Notes: generated from the sequence alone by a model not told the origin. A DNA stretch of 63,762 bases from Bacteroidota bacterium (GCA_029262775.1 JAJCYR010000031.1:1-63762), one strand, 5' to 3'. Positions 33,706-42,903 are shown, numbered from the stretch's first letter. Numbers and translations are program-made.

Positions 33706-34520
33706 CAGAGCAGTCCCTTTATGGCGCCACCGTCCACGGGCAGCGCGACGCCGGTGATGTAGGCGGCAGGCTCACTGACGAGGAAGACTGCGGCCGCGGC
33801 AAACTCCTCCTCGCGGCCGACGCGCCTGAGCGCGGCCTGATTGGCCCACCCGGCCTCGATTTCGTCTTCGGATACGCCTCTCCTTTCGGCGAGTGCCTCC
33901 GAAAGGTGTGCCAGGCGGTCGGTGCGTGTGTAGCCGGGCAGAATGGTATTGACCGTGATGCCCTCGGCGCCGACCTCTTCAGACAGGCTTTTCGCAAAAC
34001 CCTGCACGCCCGCCCGCGACACGTTTGACAGGTAGAGCCCAGCGACGGGCTGCTTGGCCGAAATGGACGTGATCATCAGAATGCGCGCCAGGGGCCGAGT
34101 GGACGCTGCGGCTTGTTTCAGATGGGGCAGGGCAGCGCGCGTCAGGTTGATGGTGCTCATCAGATTAAGCTCCAGGGCCGCACGCCAATCGTCGGCGCTG
34201 AACTCGAGAACGGTGCCGGTCGGAGGTCCGCCGGCGTTCGTGATCAGAATGTTGAGACCTCCGAAATGGTCCACTGTCCGGTCAATGGCGGTCCGGACCC
34301 TCTCTTCCTGCGTGACATCGCATACCAGCGGCAGGACATGGTCGTCCGGCACACCCGCCTCTTGGGCGAGGTCCATGGCGGCGCATTGAATGCGCTCCGA
34401 AGAACGGGAGCAGATAGCGACACGGCACCCTTCGGTGAGGAGCGCCCGGGCCGTCGCACGGCCAAGCCCACTGCTGGCTCCGGCGACAAAGGCCACGCGG
34501 TTTTCAAGTCCAAGATGCAC
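33705..34520 (-). CDS. SDR family protein with altered catalytic motif
   Basis: A 271-residue short-chain dehydrogenase/reductase-fold protein. The cofactor loop is AGASSGLGRA and the NAG motif is ITNAGGPP. The catalytic Ser region is MITSISAKQ, but where YxxxK is expected the sequence is SNVSR: the Tyr is replaced by Ser and the Lys by Arg. This SNxxRAG form occurs in a recognisable SDR subgroup often annotated as 3-oxoacyl-ACP reductase. Its chemistry may differ. It ends GVALPVDGGAIKGLL as usual. It is first in a leftward group with the PqqB-like protein and S9 peptidase. Confidence 0.85.
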   Translation of the reverse strand: MHLGLENRVAFVAGASSGLGRATARALLTEGCRVAICSRSSERIQCAAMDLAQEAGVPDDHVLPLVCDVTQEERVRTAIDRTVDHFGGLNILITNAGGPPTGTVLEFSADDWRAALELNLMSTINLTRAALPHLKQAAASTRPLARILMITSISAKQPVAGLYLSNVSRAGVQGFAKSLSEEVGAEGITVNTILPGYTRTDRLAHLSEALAERRGVSEDEIEAGWANQAALRRVGREEEFAAAAVFLVSEPAAYITGVALPVDGGAIKGLL

Positions 34521-34642
34521 AGTTATTTTTGTCTTAAACGATTATTCGTTTGTTCGAGGTGCGCTTTCGGCGCATGTTTAGAAGGGTGTGTGATGGTTTT
34601 TCAACACGCTTTCAGGTGTCATATATAGCCAAAGGAGACAGG
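34521..34642. promoter_or_regulatory. Divergent region SDR / ridA with a repeat copy
   Basis: This region carries both promoters, an AT-rich stretch (34521-34558), a small hairpin TGCGC/GCGCA at 34560-34574, the 32-bp repeat copy at 34580-34611, and a strong ribosome-binding site AAAGGAG at 34631-34637, 5 nt before the ridA ATG. The repeat lies between the AT-rich part and ridA, so it is probably transcribed as ridA leader. Confidence 0.45.
34580..34611 (+). repeat. Second copy of the interspersed repeat end (32 bp exact)
   Basis: These 32 bases are identical to 112-143, including the CAACACGCTT end. A TGCGC/GCGCA hairpin sits immediately upstream, as the GGCG/CGCC hairpin does in the first copy, but the left half of the element is not recognisable. 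Here the element lies upstream of a gene rather than between gene ends. Confidence 0.7.
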
Positions 34643-35044
34643 ATGCGCAACAAACAAGTCATGAACGATCGATCGAGAATCCGCACCAAATTGGCTCCAG
34701 CGACCATTGGCCCCTACAGCCAAGCCGTGCTGGTGGGTGATATGCTGTATTGTTCGGGGCAGATCGCCATTGATCCCGATAGTGGTCATATGGTGGTGGA
34801 CGGCATTGAATCGGAGACCGAATGCGTTCTGGAAAACCTGAAAGGTGTACTGACGGCGGCCGGGATGACGTTTGAACATGTTGTGGTGTGCCGTGTGTAC
34901 ATGACCGACATCAACGATTACGCACAGATCAATGAAATATACTCGCGATATTTCGGCGAGAATGCGCCAGCGCGGGAAGCAGTGGGCGTGTCTGCCCTTC
35001 CGCGTGGTGCCCGGGTAGAGATTTCGTGCGTTGCGGTAAAGTGA
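34643..35044 (+). CDS. ridA: RidA family reactive-intermediate deaminase
   Basis: A 133-residue YjgF/YER057c/UK114 protein that hydrolyses reactive enamine/imine intermediates from PLP enzymes. Visible hallmarks are APATIGPYSQAV near the start, YCSGQIAIDP, VCRVYMTDINDY and the end APAREAVGVSALPRGARVEI, with the substrate-binding Arg in LPRGARVE. The ATG at 34643 has AAAGGAG 5 nt upstream, one of the clearest ribosome-binding sites in the window. Slightly longer at the N-terminus than typical by about 10 residues (MRNKQVMNDRSRI); a second ATG at 34661 could also serve. Confidence 0.95.
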   Translation: MRNKQVMNDRSRIRTKLAPATIGPYSQAVLVGDMLYCSGQIAIDPDSGHMVVDGIESETECVLENLKGVLTAAGMTFEHVVVCRVYMTDINDYAQINEIYSRYFGENAPAREAVGVSALPRGARVEISCVAVK

Positions 35045-35061
35045 GGCTGTCCGTCTCGGCC

Positions 35062-35631
35062 TTATAGGCCCCCGACTTCCATGCGAACGTCCAGAATAAG
35101 GCTCATCTGGTAATTCTGGCCCGCCCGGAGCGTGGCGGGGTTGATCTGGAGAATGAGTCCAAACGTCGGGCGGTCCAGAAACGAGGCGATATCCCGATTC
35201 GGAAGAATGTCCATGCTGCCGGTCCGGCTCGATGGGAAGGAGGACGTATTGGCGACCTCAGTCGGAGATATCCCTGGCGCCGTCAGTTTCAGAATGGCCT
35301 GGTCCAGGAAATCCACTCGTTCGTTCACCGGGAAGAGCATTACGATTTCGACGGCTTCGAGCCGTGCAGAAACGATATCGGACTTGGAAAAGCCCTGCAC
35401 ATCGAGAAAGGATGCGATGTCCAGCTCGCAATCACAGGCTATGTCCTGAAGGCGCCCCGTGGCCACATCATCTGCCGAAAAAGCCAGCGTGATCGGACTT
35501 CCGCTGATGTCTTCCGTGAGTTCGTGGTTCAGGAAAATGGTATCGCCGCCTGAACTGGAGGAGTCGCACCCCATCACCAACAGGGCAGTCACAAGGAGCA
35601 GAAAATGAAAGGGCGTACGAATCACGGTCAT
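35062..35631 (-). CDS. Putative lipoprotein, unknown
   Basis: A 189-residue lipoprotein: signal LLLVTALLVMGC with the lipobox Cys near residue 22, then a Ser/Gly linker (DSSSSGGD) and a globular part rich in beta strands (TLAFSADDVATG, SARLEAVEIVMLF, LILQINPATLRAG, MSLILDVRMEVGG). The Cys pair in DIACDCELD could form a disulfide or bind metal. The family is not recognised. It is the last gene of the leftward group starting with the ECF sigma factor or amidase, 89 nt downstream of the amidase. Confidence 0.65.
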   Translation of the reverse strand: MTVIRTPFHFLLLVTALLVMGCDSSSSGGDTIFLNHELTEDISGSPITLAFSADDVATGRLQDIACDCELDIASFLDVQGFSKSDIVSARLEAVEIVMLFPVNERVDFLDQAILKLTAPGISPTEVANTSSFPSSRTGSMDILPNRDIASFLDRPTFGLILQINPATLRAGQNYQMSLILDVRMEVGGL

Positions 35632-35720
35632 GGATGTAGAAGGCTGTTGAATAATGAATAAGTAGAGGTTATAAAGTCAACAGGACGCCGACCGGTGCGT
35701 GTCCTTGGAGTGCATACCGG

Positions 35721-36878
35721 TCAATCATGGAGTCCTTTTTCATATGATTGTTTGAAGGTGCGGACGGAACGGAAAATGGCGCTGGCAAGATAGGTCTGTC
35801 CCTCATCCGACGCCATGAACCGGGCCTCGGCCGGATTGCTCAGAAATCCGAGCTCCACGAGCACGGCCGGCATGGAAGCGCTCCACAGCACATAGAACCC
35901 GGCCTGTTTCACACCGCGGTTGTGTCGGCCCACGCGATCCCTGAACTGGGACTGAATTTCCGATGCAAGCGCCTCGCTGTGTCGCATGTAGGCACTCTGG
36001 GCCAGTTGGAGGCGCACCAGGTCGTTGGGTGCGAACTGTTCGTAGATGGATGTGTCCTCTTCGAAGTGGATGACTTCGTTTTCCCTTTCCATTACGCGTC
36101 GGGCGGCATCGGATTTGTGCATACCCACAAAAAACGTCTCCGTGCCCTTGGCGCGCCGGTCCGGGGCGGAGTTGGCATGCAGCGAGACGAACAGCTTGCC
36201 GCCCGCCTGATTGGCGAGGCGACCCCGTTCGTTGAGCGGTACAAACGTGTCGTCCGTGCGCGTATAAATCACATTGACACCCAACAACTCCTCCAGATAG
36301 GCACCCAGCTTCCTGGAAACGGTGAGCACAATGTCCTTTTCGCGCTCTCCCCGAGGGCCCAGGGCTCCATGGTCCTGGCCGCCGTGGCCAGGATCAATGA
36401 CCACGGTGTCCAGCACCCAGCGGTCCGTGTCCACGGGGGCACGGGTGCGGATTCCCACGAGAATATCGGTCGACCCCGCATCCCGATAGGACGCGACTTC
36501 CAGGACCTCCCCACTCAGCTCGAGCCGGACCGACGTGTGTCCTTTTTCCTCATGCATTTGGTACGATGCAACGGGATGCACGGGTGGTGTGGTGGCATGC
36601 GATGGGTCGAGCGTGGTGTTGAAAAGCGTTAATTCAAAGACCTGGCCACCGCTTCCGGGTGCTTCAGAAAACGCCTGAACCCTCGATGTGGTGTGCAGCC
36701 GTACGACAACGCCCCTACCGTCACTCCGCTCAGAGAACGAAATGCGCACGACCTGTGCAGCGGCGCTGTGGAAGGGTATGGCGGCCCATAACATGGCGGG
36801 CAGACAGGCCATCAGCAGCAGCCAGAGATTCCAAATCGATGACCCATTCAGACGATGCATGCCGTACGGAACCGCCAT
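35721..36878 (-). CDS. N-acetylmuramoyl-L-alanine amidase (AmiC-type)
   Basis: A 385-residue exported zinc amidase that cleaves the bond between muramic acid and the stem peptide. After the signal peptide (LWLLLMACLPAMLWAA) comes an AMIN-like N-terminal domain (about residues 30-135). The Amidase_3 domain follows, with VVIDPGHGGQDHGALG (zinc His), REKDIVLTVSRKLG (zinc Glu), LFVSLHANSAPDRRAKGTE (zinc His) and the catalytic Glu in PAVLVELGFLSNPAEA. The motifs are complete. The start could be ATG 36878 or 36860. It probably acts in daughter-cell separation or wall remodelling. Confidence 0.92.
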   Translation of the reverse strand: MAVPYGMHRLNGSSIWNLWLLLMACLPAMLWAAIPFHSAAAQVVRISFSERSDGRGVVVRLHTTSRVQAFSEAPGSGGQVFELTLFNTTLDPSHATTPPVHPVASYQMHEEKGHTSVRLELSGEVLEVASYRDAGSTDILVGIRTRAPVDTDRWVLDTVVIDPGHGGQDHGALGPRGEREKDIVLTVSRKLGAYLEELLGVNVIYTRTDDTFVPLNERGRLANQAGGKLFVSLHANSAPDRRAKGTETFFVGMHKSDAARRVMERENEVIHFEEDTSIYEQFAPNDLVRLQLAQSAYMRHSEALASEIQSQFRDRVGRHNRGVKQAGFYVLWSASMPAVLVELGFLSNPAEARFMASDEGQTYLASAIFRSVRTFKQSYEKGLHD

Positions 36879-36932
36879 GCTGCCGGCTTGATCCACAGCG
36901 CGCCAGCGTACACGGGCAGAGCCGGGCAGGGT

Positions 36933-37829
36933 TCACTGCCTGCGCATCAATTGGGACGATTCGCTGAGCAGTTGTTCGAGACGCTGTTTGATCAGCAGAT
37001 CCTGCTGCCTTTCCCGCTTGGAAAGGGTTGTTCGCAACGACTCCAGGCGGACGTCCAACTGTTCAATTTCCCGGCGCCGATTATCCTGTTTCAGTTCAAA
37101 GATCTGAAGGAGTGTATCTTCGAGTTGTTTCATCAGCGCCTCCCGGTCTTCGTCAGTGGCGCCGCGCCGGATGTCACCGGCCAGCCGATGGGACAACAGT
37201 TCGAGTTGATGCTCGCGGCGGAGCCCTTCGTAGAGGTTCCGATCTGTCGACTCAATCTGGAACATGTACTCGGCGAGTTGGGCATCGGGGAGTGCCCGTG
37301 CCATGAAGGCTGCACTTGCGGCTTCGGCCACCAGCTGTCTGGCAACCAGATCCCGCTCCCCTCTCGGGCCCACCTGCAGGCGAACCCGCATGCTATCCAT
37401 TTCACGGGCCTGGAAGCGCAGCTTTTCCACCAGGACCTCAAATTCCTGCGAGCCCAGCCCCATTTCTGCCCGATTATCAGCCCGGAACACCCGCACAGGA
37501 GTATGGCCTTCTTCGTCGGCGAAGAAAACCGTCACGCGGCCCGTGCGGATGCGGCTCGTGTCTGCCGGAACGAGACGGTCATTCACAATGCGAAAGGGCA
37601 GATTGCCGATCTCGATGAGTTCGTTCCCGTCGCTCCAGATGTTCAGCGTACCCGACAGCGATGAAATGTTGAGCGATTGGGGAAGCTCGGACTCGGGTAT
37701 TGGCTTTCCGTTGATGAACAGCTTGCCATCTTCGATGGTAATTTTGAATGCTTCCTGTGCCACGACGTCCGCGCGCGGTCCCATGATGAGGAGAGTGGCA
37801 AGGAGAAGCGTCGAAGTAATGTGTTTCAT
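36933..37829 (-). CDS. Periplasmic coiled-coil protein, unknown
   Basis: A 298-residue exported protein: signal peptide (STLLLATLLIMGPRADVVAQ), then a short beta-rich N-terminal domain (FKITIEDGKLFINGKPIPES...) and a long helical C-terminal half with heptad-like charged stretches (LKQDNRRREIEQLDVRLESLRTT, QDLLIKQRLEQLL). The coiled coil occupies about residues 215-298. The family is not recognised. It lies downstream of the sigma/anti-sigma genes (18 nt after the anti-sigma candidate), suggesting it is a regulated envelope protein. Confidence 0.65.
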   Translation of the reverse strand: MKHITSTLLLATLLIMGPRADVVAQEAFKITIEDGKLFINGKPIPESELPQSLNISSLSGTLNIWSDGNELIEIGNLPFRIVNDRLVPADTSRIRTGRVTVFFADEEGHTPVRVFRADNRAEMGLGSQEFEVLVEKLRFQAREMDSMRVRLQVGPRGERDLVARQLVAEAASAAFMARALPDAQLAEYMFQIESTDRNLYEGLRREHQLELLSHRLAGDIRRGATDEDREALMKQLEDTLLQIFELKQDNRRREIEQLDVRLESLRTTLSKRERQQDLLIKQRLEQLLSESSQLMRRQ

Positions 37830-37847
37830 GACGTTATGGACAGTAGT

Positions 37848-38384
37848 TCAGTTCGAATTGGCTGGAATGAATTCCGGAGTGCGGATTTGCGTCGGTAGCG
37901 ATTCGAGCGGTACGGGCGGCGTGTCCCACGACAAATCCGAAGCGCCCTGGATGGTGCTGAGGCGGTGGTGCAGCGCGCGGATGTCGTCTCCGGTGTCCCA
38001 TTCCAGCGGCACCTCCTCGGAGGCGAGCACCGGAGCCTTCTCCGCCGCCTGTTCACCTCCGAGCAGAAAGACGCCTGCTGCCAGACCCACGACCAGGACG
38101 GCTGCAACGGCCAGCGCCCGGAATACGAGCCGCATGTGGGGAACCGCGGGCCTCGGGGCAATGGAAGCGGCCCGGGTCTGGCCACGCGCCTCGTCCATGA
38201 TCCGGTCAAGTGCTTCAGCCGTCGGCCTGTGTCGCCCCTGATGCCGCTCCAGCAGGACGCGGGTCCCAGAGAGCGCCTCGTACTCTTTTCGGTTTTCCTC
38301 TTCCGCCATCAGTTCACGCAGGTCGCCCTCGTCGGCAACCTCATCGTACACATGCAGAAGCAGCTGTTTCTTTTTCGTTTTCAT
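37848..38384 (-). CDS. Single-pass membrane protein, putative anti-sigma factor
   Basis: A 178-residue protein with a soluble N-terminal part (about residues 1-80, helical, acidic-basic: LHVYDEVADEGDLRELMAEEEN), one TM (LVFRALAVAAVLVVGLAAGVFLLG, about residues 84-107) and a periplasmic tail. It lacks the HxxxCxxC zinc motif of ZAS anti-sigma factors. The anti-sigma role is inferred from size, topology and its 44-nt overlap with the ECF sigma gene just upstream. Confidence 0.65.
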   Translation of the reverse strand: MKTKKKQLLLHVYDEVADEGDLRELMAEEENRKEYEALSGTRVLLERHQGRHRPTAEALDRIMDEARGQTRAASIAPRPAVPHMRLVFRALAVAAVLVVGLAAGVFLLGGEQAAEKAPVLASEEVPLEWDTGDDIRALHHRLSTIQGASDLSWDTPPVPLESLPTQIRTPEFIPANSN

Positions 38385-38949
38385 GGAAATGGTTGTTGAT
38401 CAGCGATCGTAAATTCAGTAATCCGTACCGCATGCGGCCAATGGCCGTGTTGATGGAGCAGTCCGTGAGTTCGGCGATTTCCCGGAACGTGAGTTCTGAC
38501 TCGTGCCTCAGCAGAAGGACCTCGCGTTGCTCAGGGGAGAGTTTGGCAATACACGTATCCAGGATCTCGGCCTGCTGTCTGAGCTCGAGCTGCGCATCGA
38601 CAGGAGAAAAATTACAGGGAAGCGTGTCCCAGTAATCCGTGTCGTCCGTATGTGGTACTTCGTGCCATTTTTTCCGTGCGCGAAGGTGATCGAGAGCGGC
38701 ATTTCGCGCAATGCGCAGTACCCACGCGGCGAACTGGTCCCGGCGCACGTACGAGCCGCGGTCGCGCCGGAGCGCACGACACACGCGGATGAAAGTCTCC
38801 TGGAAAAGGTCGTCGGCTGCCGAATTCCCGACCATGCCCCGGAGATAACCATACACCCGCTCCTGGTGTCTTTCCACGAGGCACCGGAAGGCCGCTTCGT
38901 CGCAGCCTTCCACGTAGGCGGTTACAAGATCTTCGTCGGTCGGCTTCAT
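38341..38949 (-). CDS. ECF-type RNA polymerase sigma factor
   Basis: A 202-residue group IV sigma factor. Region 2 includes AFRCLVERHQERVYGYLRGM, DDLFQETFIRVCRAL and FAAWVLRIARNAALDHLRAR (residues about 20-115). After a linker, region 4 has LSPEQREVLLLRHESELTFREIAELTDCSINTAIGRM (helix-turn-helix, about 140-175). No region 1.1 or 3. It is the first gene of a leftward envelope operon and overlaps the membrane anti-sigma candidate by 44 nt, so the two are coupled. The signal it answers is unknown; operon content points to envelope or peptidoglycan stress. Confidence 0.93.
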   Translation of the reverse strand: MKPTDEDLVTAYVEGCDEAAFRCLVERHQERVYGYLRGMVGNSAADDLFQETFIRVCRALRRDRGSYVRRDQFAAWVLRIARNAALDHLRARKKWHEVPHTDDTDYWDTLPCNFSPVDAQLELRQQAEILDTCIAKLSPEQREVLLLRHESELTFREIAELTDCSINTAIGRMRYGLLNLRSLINNHFHENEKETAASACVR

Positions 38950-38985
38950 TGCCCCATTAACGAGGCAGGCGGAGAAATTATTGCC

Positions 38986-41253
38986 TTACCTGTTGAAAAT
39001 TGTCAACTGATCGCCGGGGCGAATGGTATTCGAGGAAAGGCTGTTCCACTGCTTGATGTTGGCGACCGACACGCCATGCCGGCCAGCTATCCCGATCAGT
39101 GTATCTCCACGGCGCACGGTGTAGGTCGTTGAGGGTGCCATGTCGGGGTAGAGCAACAGCTTCTGGCCCACGCGGATACTCGATCCTCGAATATTGTTCC
39201 AGGTGCGCACGCGGGAGAGGGGAACGCCGTGAGCGACGGCTATTTCGCTGAGTGTATCGCCCCGCTTTACCGTGTACCGGATGGGTTCGCCGTTTCCGGA
39301 GGTCGCTGCCTGCCTCCCGTCGGTATAAATCACCAGCGTCTGGCCCACGCGGATGACCGATCCCGATATGTTGTTCCACGACCGGATGTCGCTGACGCCG
39401 ACGCCGTACGTGGAGGCAATGCCGCTGAGTGTATCGCCGCTGCGAACGCGATGCGTTACGCGGACCGGGGCGCTTCCGGTCGCGCTCGGACCGCTGGGTG
39501 CGGTCTGGGCAGGAGCCGCCTGTTCCGGCGTAGTTGAGCGGACAGACGCGGTGCGTACCGGAGTGGTCGACGCGCTGGCGGCCGGGAGATTGTCCCGGCT
39601 GACTACGGCGACAGGCAGCGCCGTAGTTTCGAGCAGAATGGGTCGCACCATACGCTGACCATACTGCACGGTTTGGCGATCTACCGCAAACTGGGTGGTG
39701 GACAGGTCCGTCGTATAATCGGCGATGGGGACGACGAGACGCTGGCCAATGTTGATGCGCGTCGAACGCAGGCCATTTTTCTGCATGATTTGCGCTACCG
39801 ATACGCCAAATTCTGACGCAATGCCGCTGAGCGTGTTGCCCCGCTGAACTATGTATTCGCCACTGGGCCGGCGCGACGCCGGAGGCAGGGCTTCGTAAGC
39901 CGCCTGGAAGCGATCCTGGGAGCCGAGCGGAATCCGGAGATTGAACGCACCCGTCGACGGAGGGAGTGAACTGCGCCTCAGATTCGGGTTGAGTGCCTTG
40001 ATGGTCGTGGCATCGGTCCCTGCCAATTCGGCCACGTCCTCCACGCTCAGCATGCCCGTAACCGGTACGACGTGGTACGCGTACTGCGGTCCACGATCCG
40101 TGGGGTCGAGGCCATAGGCCTGCGGGTTCGACGCAATCAGCGACGTGGCGATGAACATGGGTACGTAATTGCGGGTCTCACGCGGCAGGTACGGGTACAT
40201 GTCCCAGTATGTGGGATTGTCAATCCCCGTGGCTCGGGCGCGCTGCTCGGCACGCCGGATGCAGCGGGGCGAGCAGTTGTAGCCTGCAAGCGCTACGTGC
40301 CAATCCTCACCGTAGAATCCATACAGCCATTTCAGGTGGCGGGCAGCGGCCCGCGTGGACAGCTCCGGATCCATCCGGTCATCGACCCAGGCGTTGACAT
40401 TCAGGTCATAGGCCCGGCCCGTGGCGGCCACAAATTGCCACATGCCTACGGCTGCCGCCCAGCTTCGGGCCCTCGGGTTCAGCCCGGACTCAATCATGGA
40501 CAAGTATTTCAACTCGTCGGGAATATCTTCCTCCTGGAAAATATCTTCCACCATGGGGAAATACGTGTCCGCACGTCGAATCCATGTCAACAGTACCTCC
40601 CGGCGCTCTTTGAGCAGGAACTCCATGGAATTCTCCACCAGGCGGTTCATCGTCATGGGCACGGTCGTACCCACGGGCTGCAACGACTGGGGAACGACGT
40701 CTTCAAGGAGCGGATCCTGCACGGCTTCCAGCGCGGTAAACATGTCGTTTCGGAGCTCAAAAATGTCTCCAAATGCGACGAAGAGGGTATCGGCCGGGCC
40801 GTAAATACGCTCGTACTCGGCTACAATGGTCCGGTAGGCGTGGGTAAAGCGGGGATCCTCCAGAAACTCCTTGTGCACCGCCAATTGGCCCAATTCGCGC
40901 ATGGCGGCTTCGACAGATGCTACGGCCGCATCATCATCCCCCCGGGCAATGGATGCCATGAGATCGGACTGGTGCGCATACAGCGCGGAAAGCCGCTCCA
41001 GAAAATCGGCCTCGGAGCCGTCAGAACCGCCGCCATGCAACTGCAGCAGCAGATCTGCCATGCGGGTCGTTTTGAGGCTGTCCGGAGGCAGAAGAGTGAT
41101 CCGCTCCGTGGAGGGGGTCGTTTGCGCCGGCGTCCGGTCCTGTGCGCTCGCGGGCACACCCGGAAACAGGAGAAGGGTCAGCGCCAGTGTGAGCAGGATG
41201 GTCGGTTCTCTACGGGGCTTCACGCGTCGTCCGGTTTTGATGGAGGTTGGCAC
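38986..41253 (-). CDS. MltD-like lytic transglycosylase with LysM domains
   Basis: A 755-residue exported murein hydrolase. After a signal peptide (LLTLALTLLLFPGVPASAQ) there is a helical domain (about 55-230), then the SLT domain with catalytic Glu near residue 255 in YLSMIESGLNP, AVGMWQFVAATGRAYDL, and AGYNCSPRCIRRA. Four clear LysM peptidoglycan-binding modules lie at about 466-510, 599-643, 658-702 and 709-753, and a divergent one at about 395-445, separated by a Ser/Thr/Pro/Ala linker (about 545-595). It cleaves glycan strands non-hydrolytically. It lies 37 nt upstream of the ECF sigma gene on the same strand. Confidence 0.93.
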   Translation of the reverse strand: MPTSIKTGRRVKPRREPTILLTLALTLLLFPGVPASAQDRTPAQTTPSTERITLLPPDSLKTTRMADLLLQLHGGGSDGSEADFLERLSALYAHQSDLMASIARGDDDAAVASVEAAMRELGQLAVHKEFLEDPRFTHAYRTIVAEYERIYGPADTLFVAFGDIFELRNDMFTALEAVQDPLLEDVVPQSLQPVGTTVPMTMNRLVENSMEFLLKERREVLLTWIRRADTYFPMVEDIFQEEDIPDELKYLSMIESGLNPRARSWAAAVGMWQFVAATGRAYDLNVNAWVDDRMDPELSTRAAARHLKWLYGFYGEDWHVALAGYNCSPRCIRRAEQRARATGIDNPTYWDMYPYLPRETRNYVPMFIATSLIASNPQAYGLDPTDRGPQYAYHVVPVTGMLSVEDVAELAGTDATTIKALNPNLRRSSLPPSTGAFNLRIPLGSQDRFQAAYEALPPASRRPSGEYIVQRGNTLSGIASEFGVSVAQIMQKNGLRSTRINIGQRLVVPIADYTTDLSTTQFAVDRQTVQYGQRMVRPILLETTALPVAVVSRDNLPAASASTTPVRTASVRSTTPEQAAPAQTAPSGPSATGSAPVRVTHRVRSGDTLSGIASTYGVGVSDIRSWNNISGSVIRVGQTLVIYTDGRQAATSGNGEPIRYTVKRGDTLSEIAVAHGVPLSRVRTWNNIRGSSIRVGQKLLLYPDMAPSTTYTVRRGDTLIGIAGRHGVSVANIKQWNSLSSNTIRPGDQLTIFNR

Positions 41254-41295
41254 AGGATAGTGCGTTCAGGCTTTGCATTCAAGTGCAATTGCAAG

Positions 41296-41327
41296 TGACT
41301 GCATGACAAGGCGTTGTAATGCAGTCA
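41296..41327. terminator. Strong hairpin between pccB and the lytic transglycosylase
   Basis: A stem of TGACTGCAT with ATGCAGTCA (9 bp), one mismatch, then ACAA with TTGT (4 bp) and a GGCG loop. It is about 20 nt after the leftward pccB stop and upstream of the lytic transglycosylase start. No U-run follows on the minus strand, so it may act as an RNA 3' end stabiliser or regulatory site rather than a classical terminator. A perfect palindrome TGCAATTGCA lies beside it at 41284-41293. Confidence 0.5.
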
Positions 41328-41346
41328 TTCCATTCCGTGGTTTCAA

Positions 41347-42903
41347 TCAGAGGGGGATGTTGCCGTGCTTGCGTTTAGGGTTACGGACCACCTTGTTGCG
41401 CAGCATCCGAAGCCCGTCCACAAGGCGCCCTCTGGTGTCAGATGGTTTGATCACGTCGTCCACAAATCCATATTCGGCTGCCACGTACGGATTGGCAAAC
41501 CGCTGCCGGTATTCCTCCGTGATCCGTTCCTCGGTGGCCTTCGGGTCGTCCGATGCCGACAATTCGTTGCGGTAAATGATTTCCACGGCCCCTTTCGGTC
41601 CCATAACGGCAATTTCCGCGGTTGGCCACGCCAGATTCAGGTCGCCCCGAATGTGCTTCGAGTTCATCACGTCATACGCGCCCCCGTAAGCCTTCCGCGT
41701 AATGATGGTCATTTTTGGGACCGTGGCCTCGCAGAAGGCATAGAGCAGTTTGGCCCCGTTGCGAATAATGCCGCGCCACTCCTGGTCGGTCCCCGGCATG
41801 AAGCCCGGGACGTCCTCGAAGACGACGAGCGGAATGTTGAAGGCATCGCAGAATCGGACGAAGCGGGCTCCTTTGACCGAGGAGTCTATGTCCAGTACGC
41901 CTGCGAGCACACCAGGATTGTTCGCCACGATTCCCACCGGTTGGCCTTCAAGGCGGGCAAATCCCACAATGATGTTCGCTGCAAAGTCGGGATGTATTTC
42001 AAAAAACGAATCCCGGTCTATAATCCGTCCAATCACGCCGTGCATGTCGTACGGCTTGTTCGGATTCGTGGGTACCATGTCATTGAGCGAAGCCGCATCC
42101 TCTTCGGACGGACCAACGGGCGCGCCGGCCAAGGGCGCAGGTTCTTCGCAGTTGGAGGGGATGTATCCCATGAGTTGCCTGATGGACATCAGACAGTCCA
42201 CTTCGTTCGGGCAGGCCCGGTGCGCAACGCCACTTTTGGATGCGTGCGTCTGTGCACCGCCCAACTCTTCCGACGAAATATTTTCCTGTGTGACGGTCTT
42301 TACCACGTTTGGACCCGTCACAAACATGTAGCTCGTGCCCTGTACCATGAACACGAAATCCGTGATAGCAGGGCTGTAGACGGCGCCGCCCGCACACGGA
42401 CCCATGACGGCAGATATCTGGGGCACCACTCCGGAGGCGAGGGTGTTGAGCAGAAAAATATCCGCGTAGCCACCGAGGGACGCCACTCCTTCCTGGATGC
42501 GGGCGCCACCGGAGTCATTGAGGCCGATGATGGGTGCACCGTTTTCGAGCGCCAGGTTCATGATTTTCACGATTTTTCGGGCATTCGCCTCCCCCAGCGA
42601 ACCCCCGAATACGGTGAAGTCCTGTGAGTAGACATACACGAGCCGTCCGTCAATCCGTCCGTAACCTGTGACAACCCCATCCCCGTACGGCCGGTTGTCC
42701 TCCAGACCAAAATCTTTCGTCTGGTGCCGGACGAACATACCGAGCTCGACAAACGAATCCCGGTCCAGCAGTACATCAAGCCGTTCACGGGCCGTCAGTT
42801 TTCCTTTCTCATGCTGCTTCGCCATGCGCTTTTCGCCACCACCCAACCGGGCTTCGGCCTGACGCGCCTCGAGATCAGCGTACAATTTGTCGTGGGTGGA
42901 CAT
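41347..42903 (-). CDS. pccB: Acyl-CoA carboxylase carboxyltransferase (beta) subunit
   Basis: A 518-residue biotin-dependent carboxyltransferase, probably propionyl- or acetyl-CoA carboxylase. Segments include [39 protein letters not shown] (oxyanion and CoA site), [29 protein letters not shown] and [15 protein letters not shown]. The GGAR and GAY glycine turns that form the two oxyanion holes are present. Length is typical. The biotin carboxylase/carrier subunit is not in the window. Confidence 0.94.
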   Translation of the reverse strand: MSTHDKLYADLEARQAEARLGGGEKRMAKQHEKGKLTARERLDVLLDRDSFVELGMFVRHQTKDFGLEDNRPYGDGVVTGYGRIDGRLVYVYSQDFTVFGGSLGEANARKIVKIMNLALENGAPIIGLNDSGGARIQEGVASLGGYADIFLLNTLASGVVPQISAVMGPCAGGAVYSPAITDFVFMVQGTSYMFVTGPNVVKTVTQENISSEELGGAQTHASKSGVAHRACPNEVDCLMSIRQLMGYIPSNCEEPAPLAGAPVGPSEEDAASLNDMVPTNPNKPYDMHGVIGRIIDRDSFFEIHPDFAANIIVGFARLEGQPVGIVANNPGVLAGVLDIDSSVKGARFVRFCDAFNIPLVVFEDVPGFMPGTDQEWRGIIRNGAKLLYAFCEATVPKMTIITRKAYGGAYDVMNSKHIRGDLNLAWPTAEIAVMGPKGAVEIIYRNELSASDDPKATEERITEEYRQRFANPYVAAEYGFVDDVIKPSDTRGRLVDGLRMLRNKVVRNPKRKHGNIPL

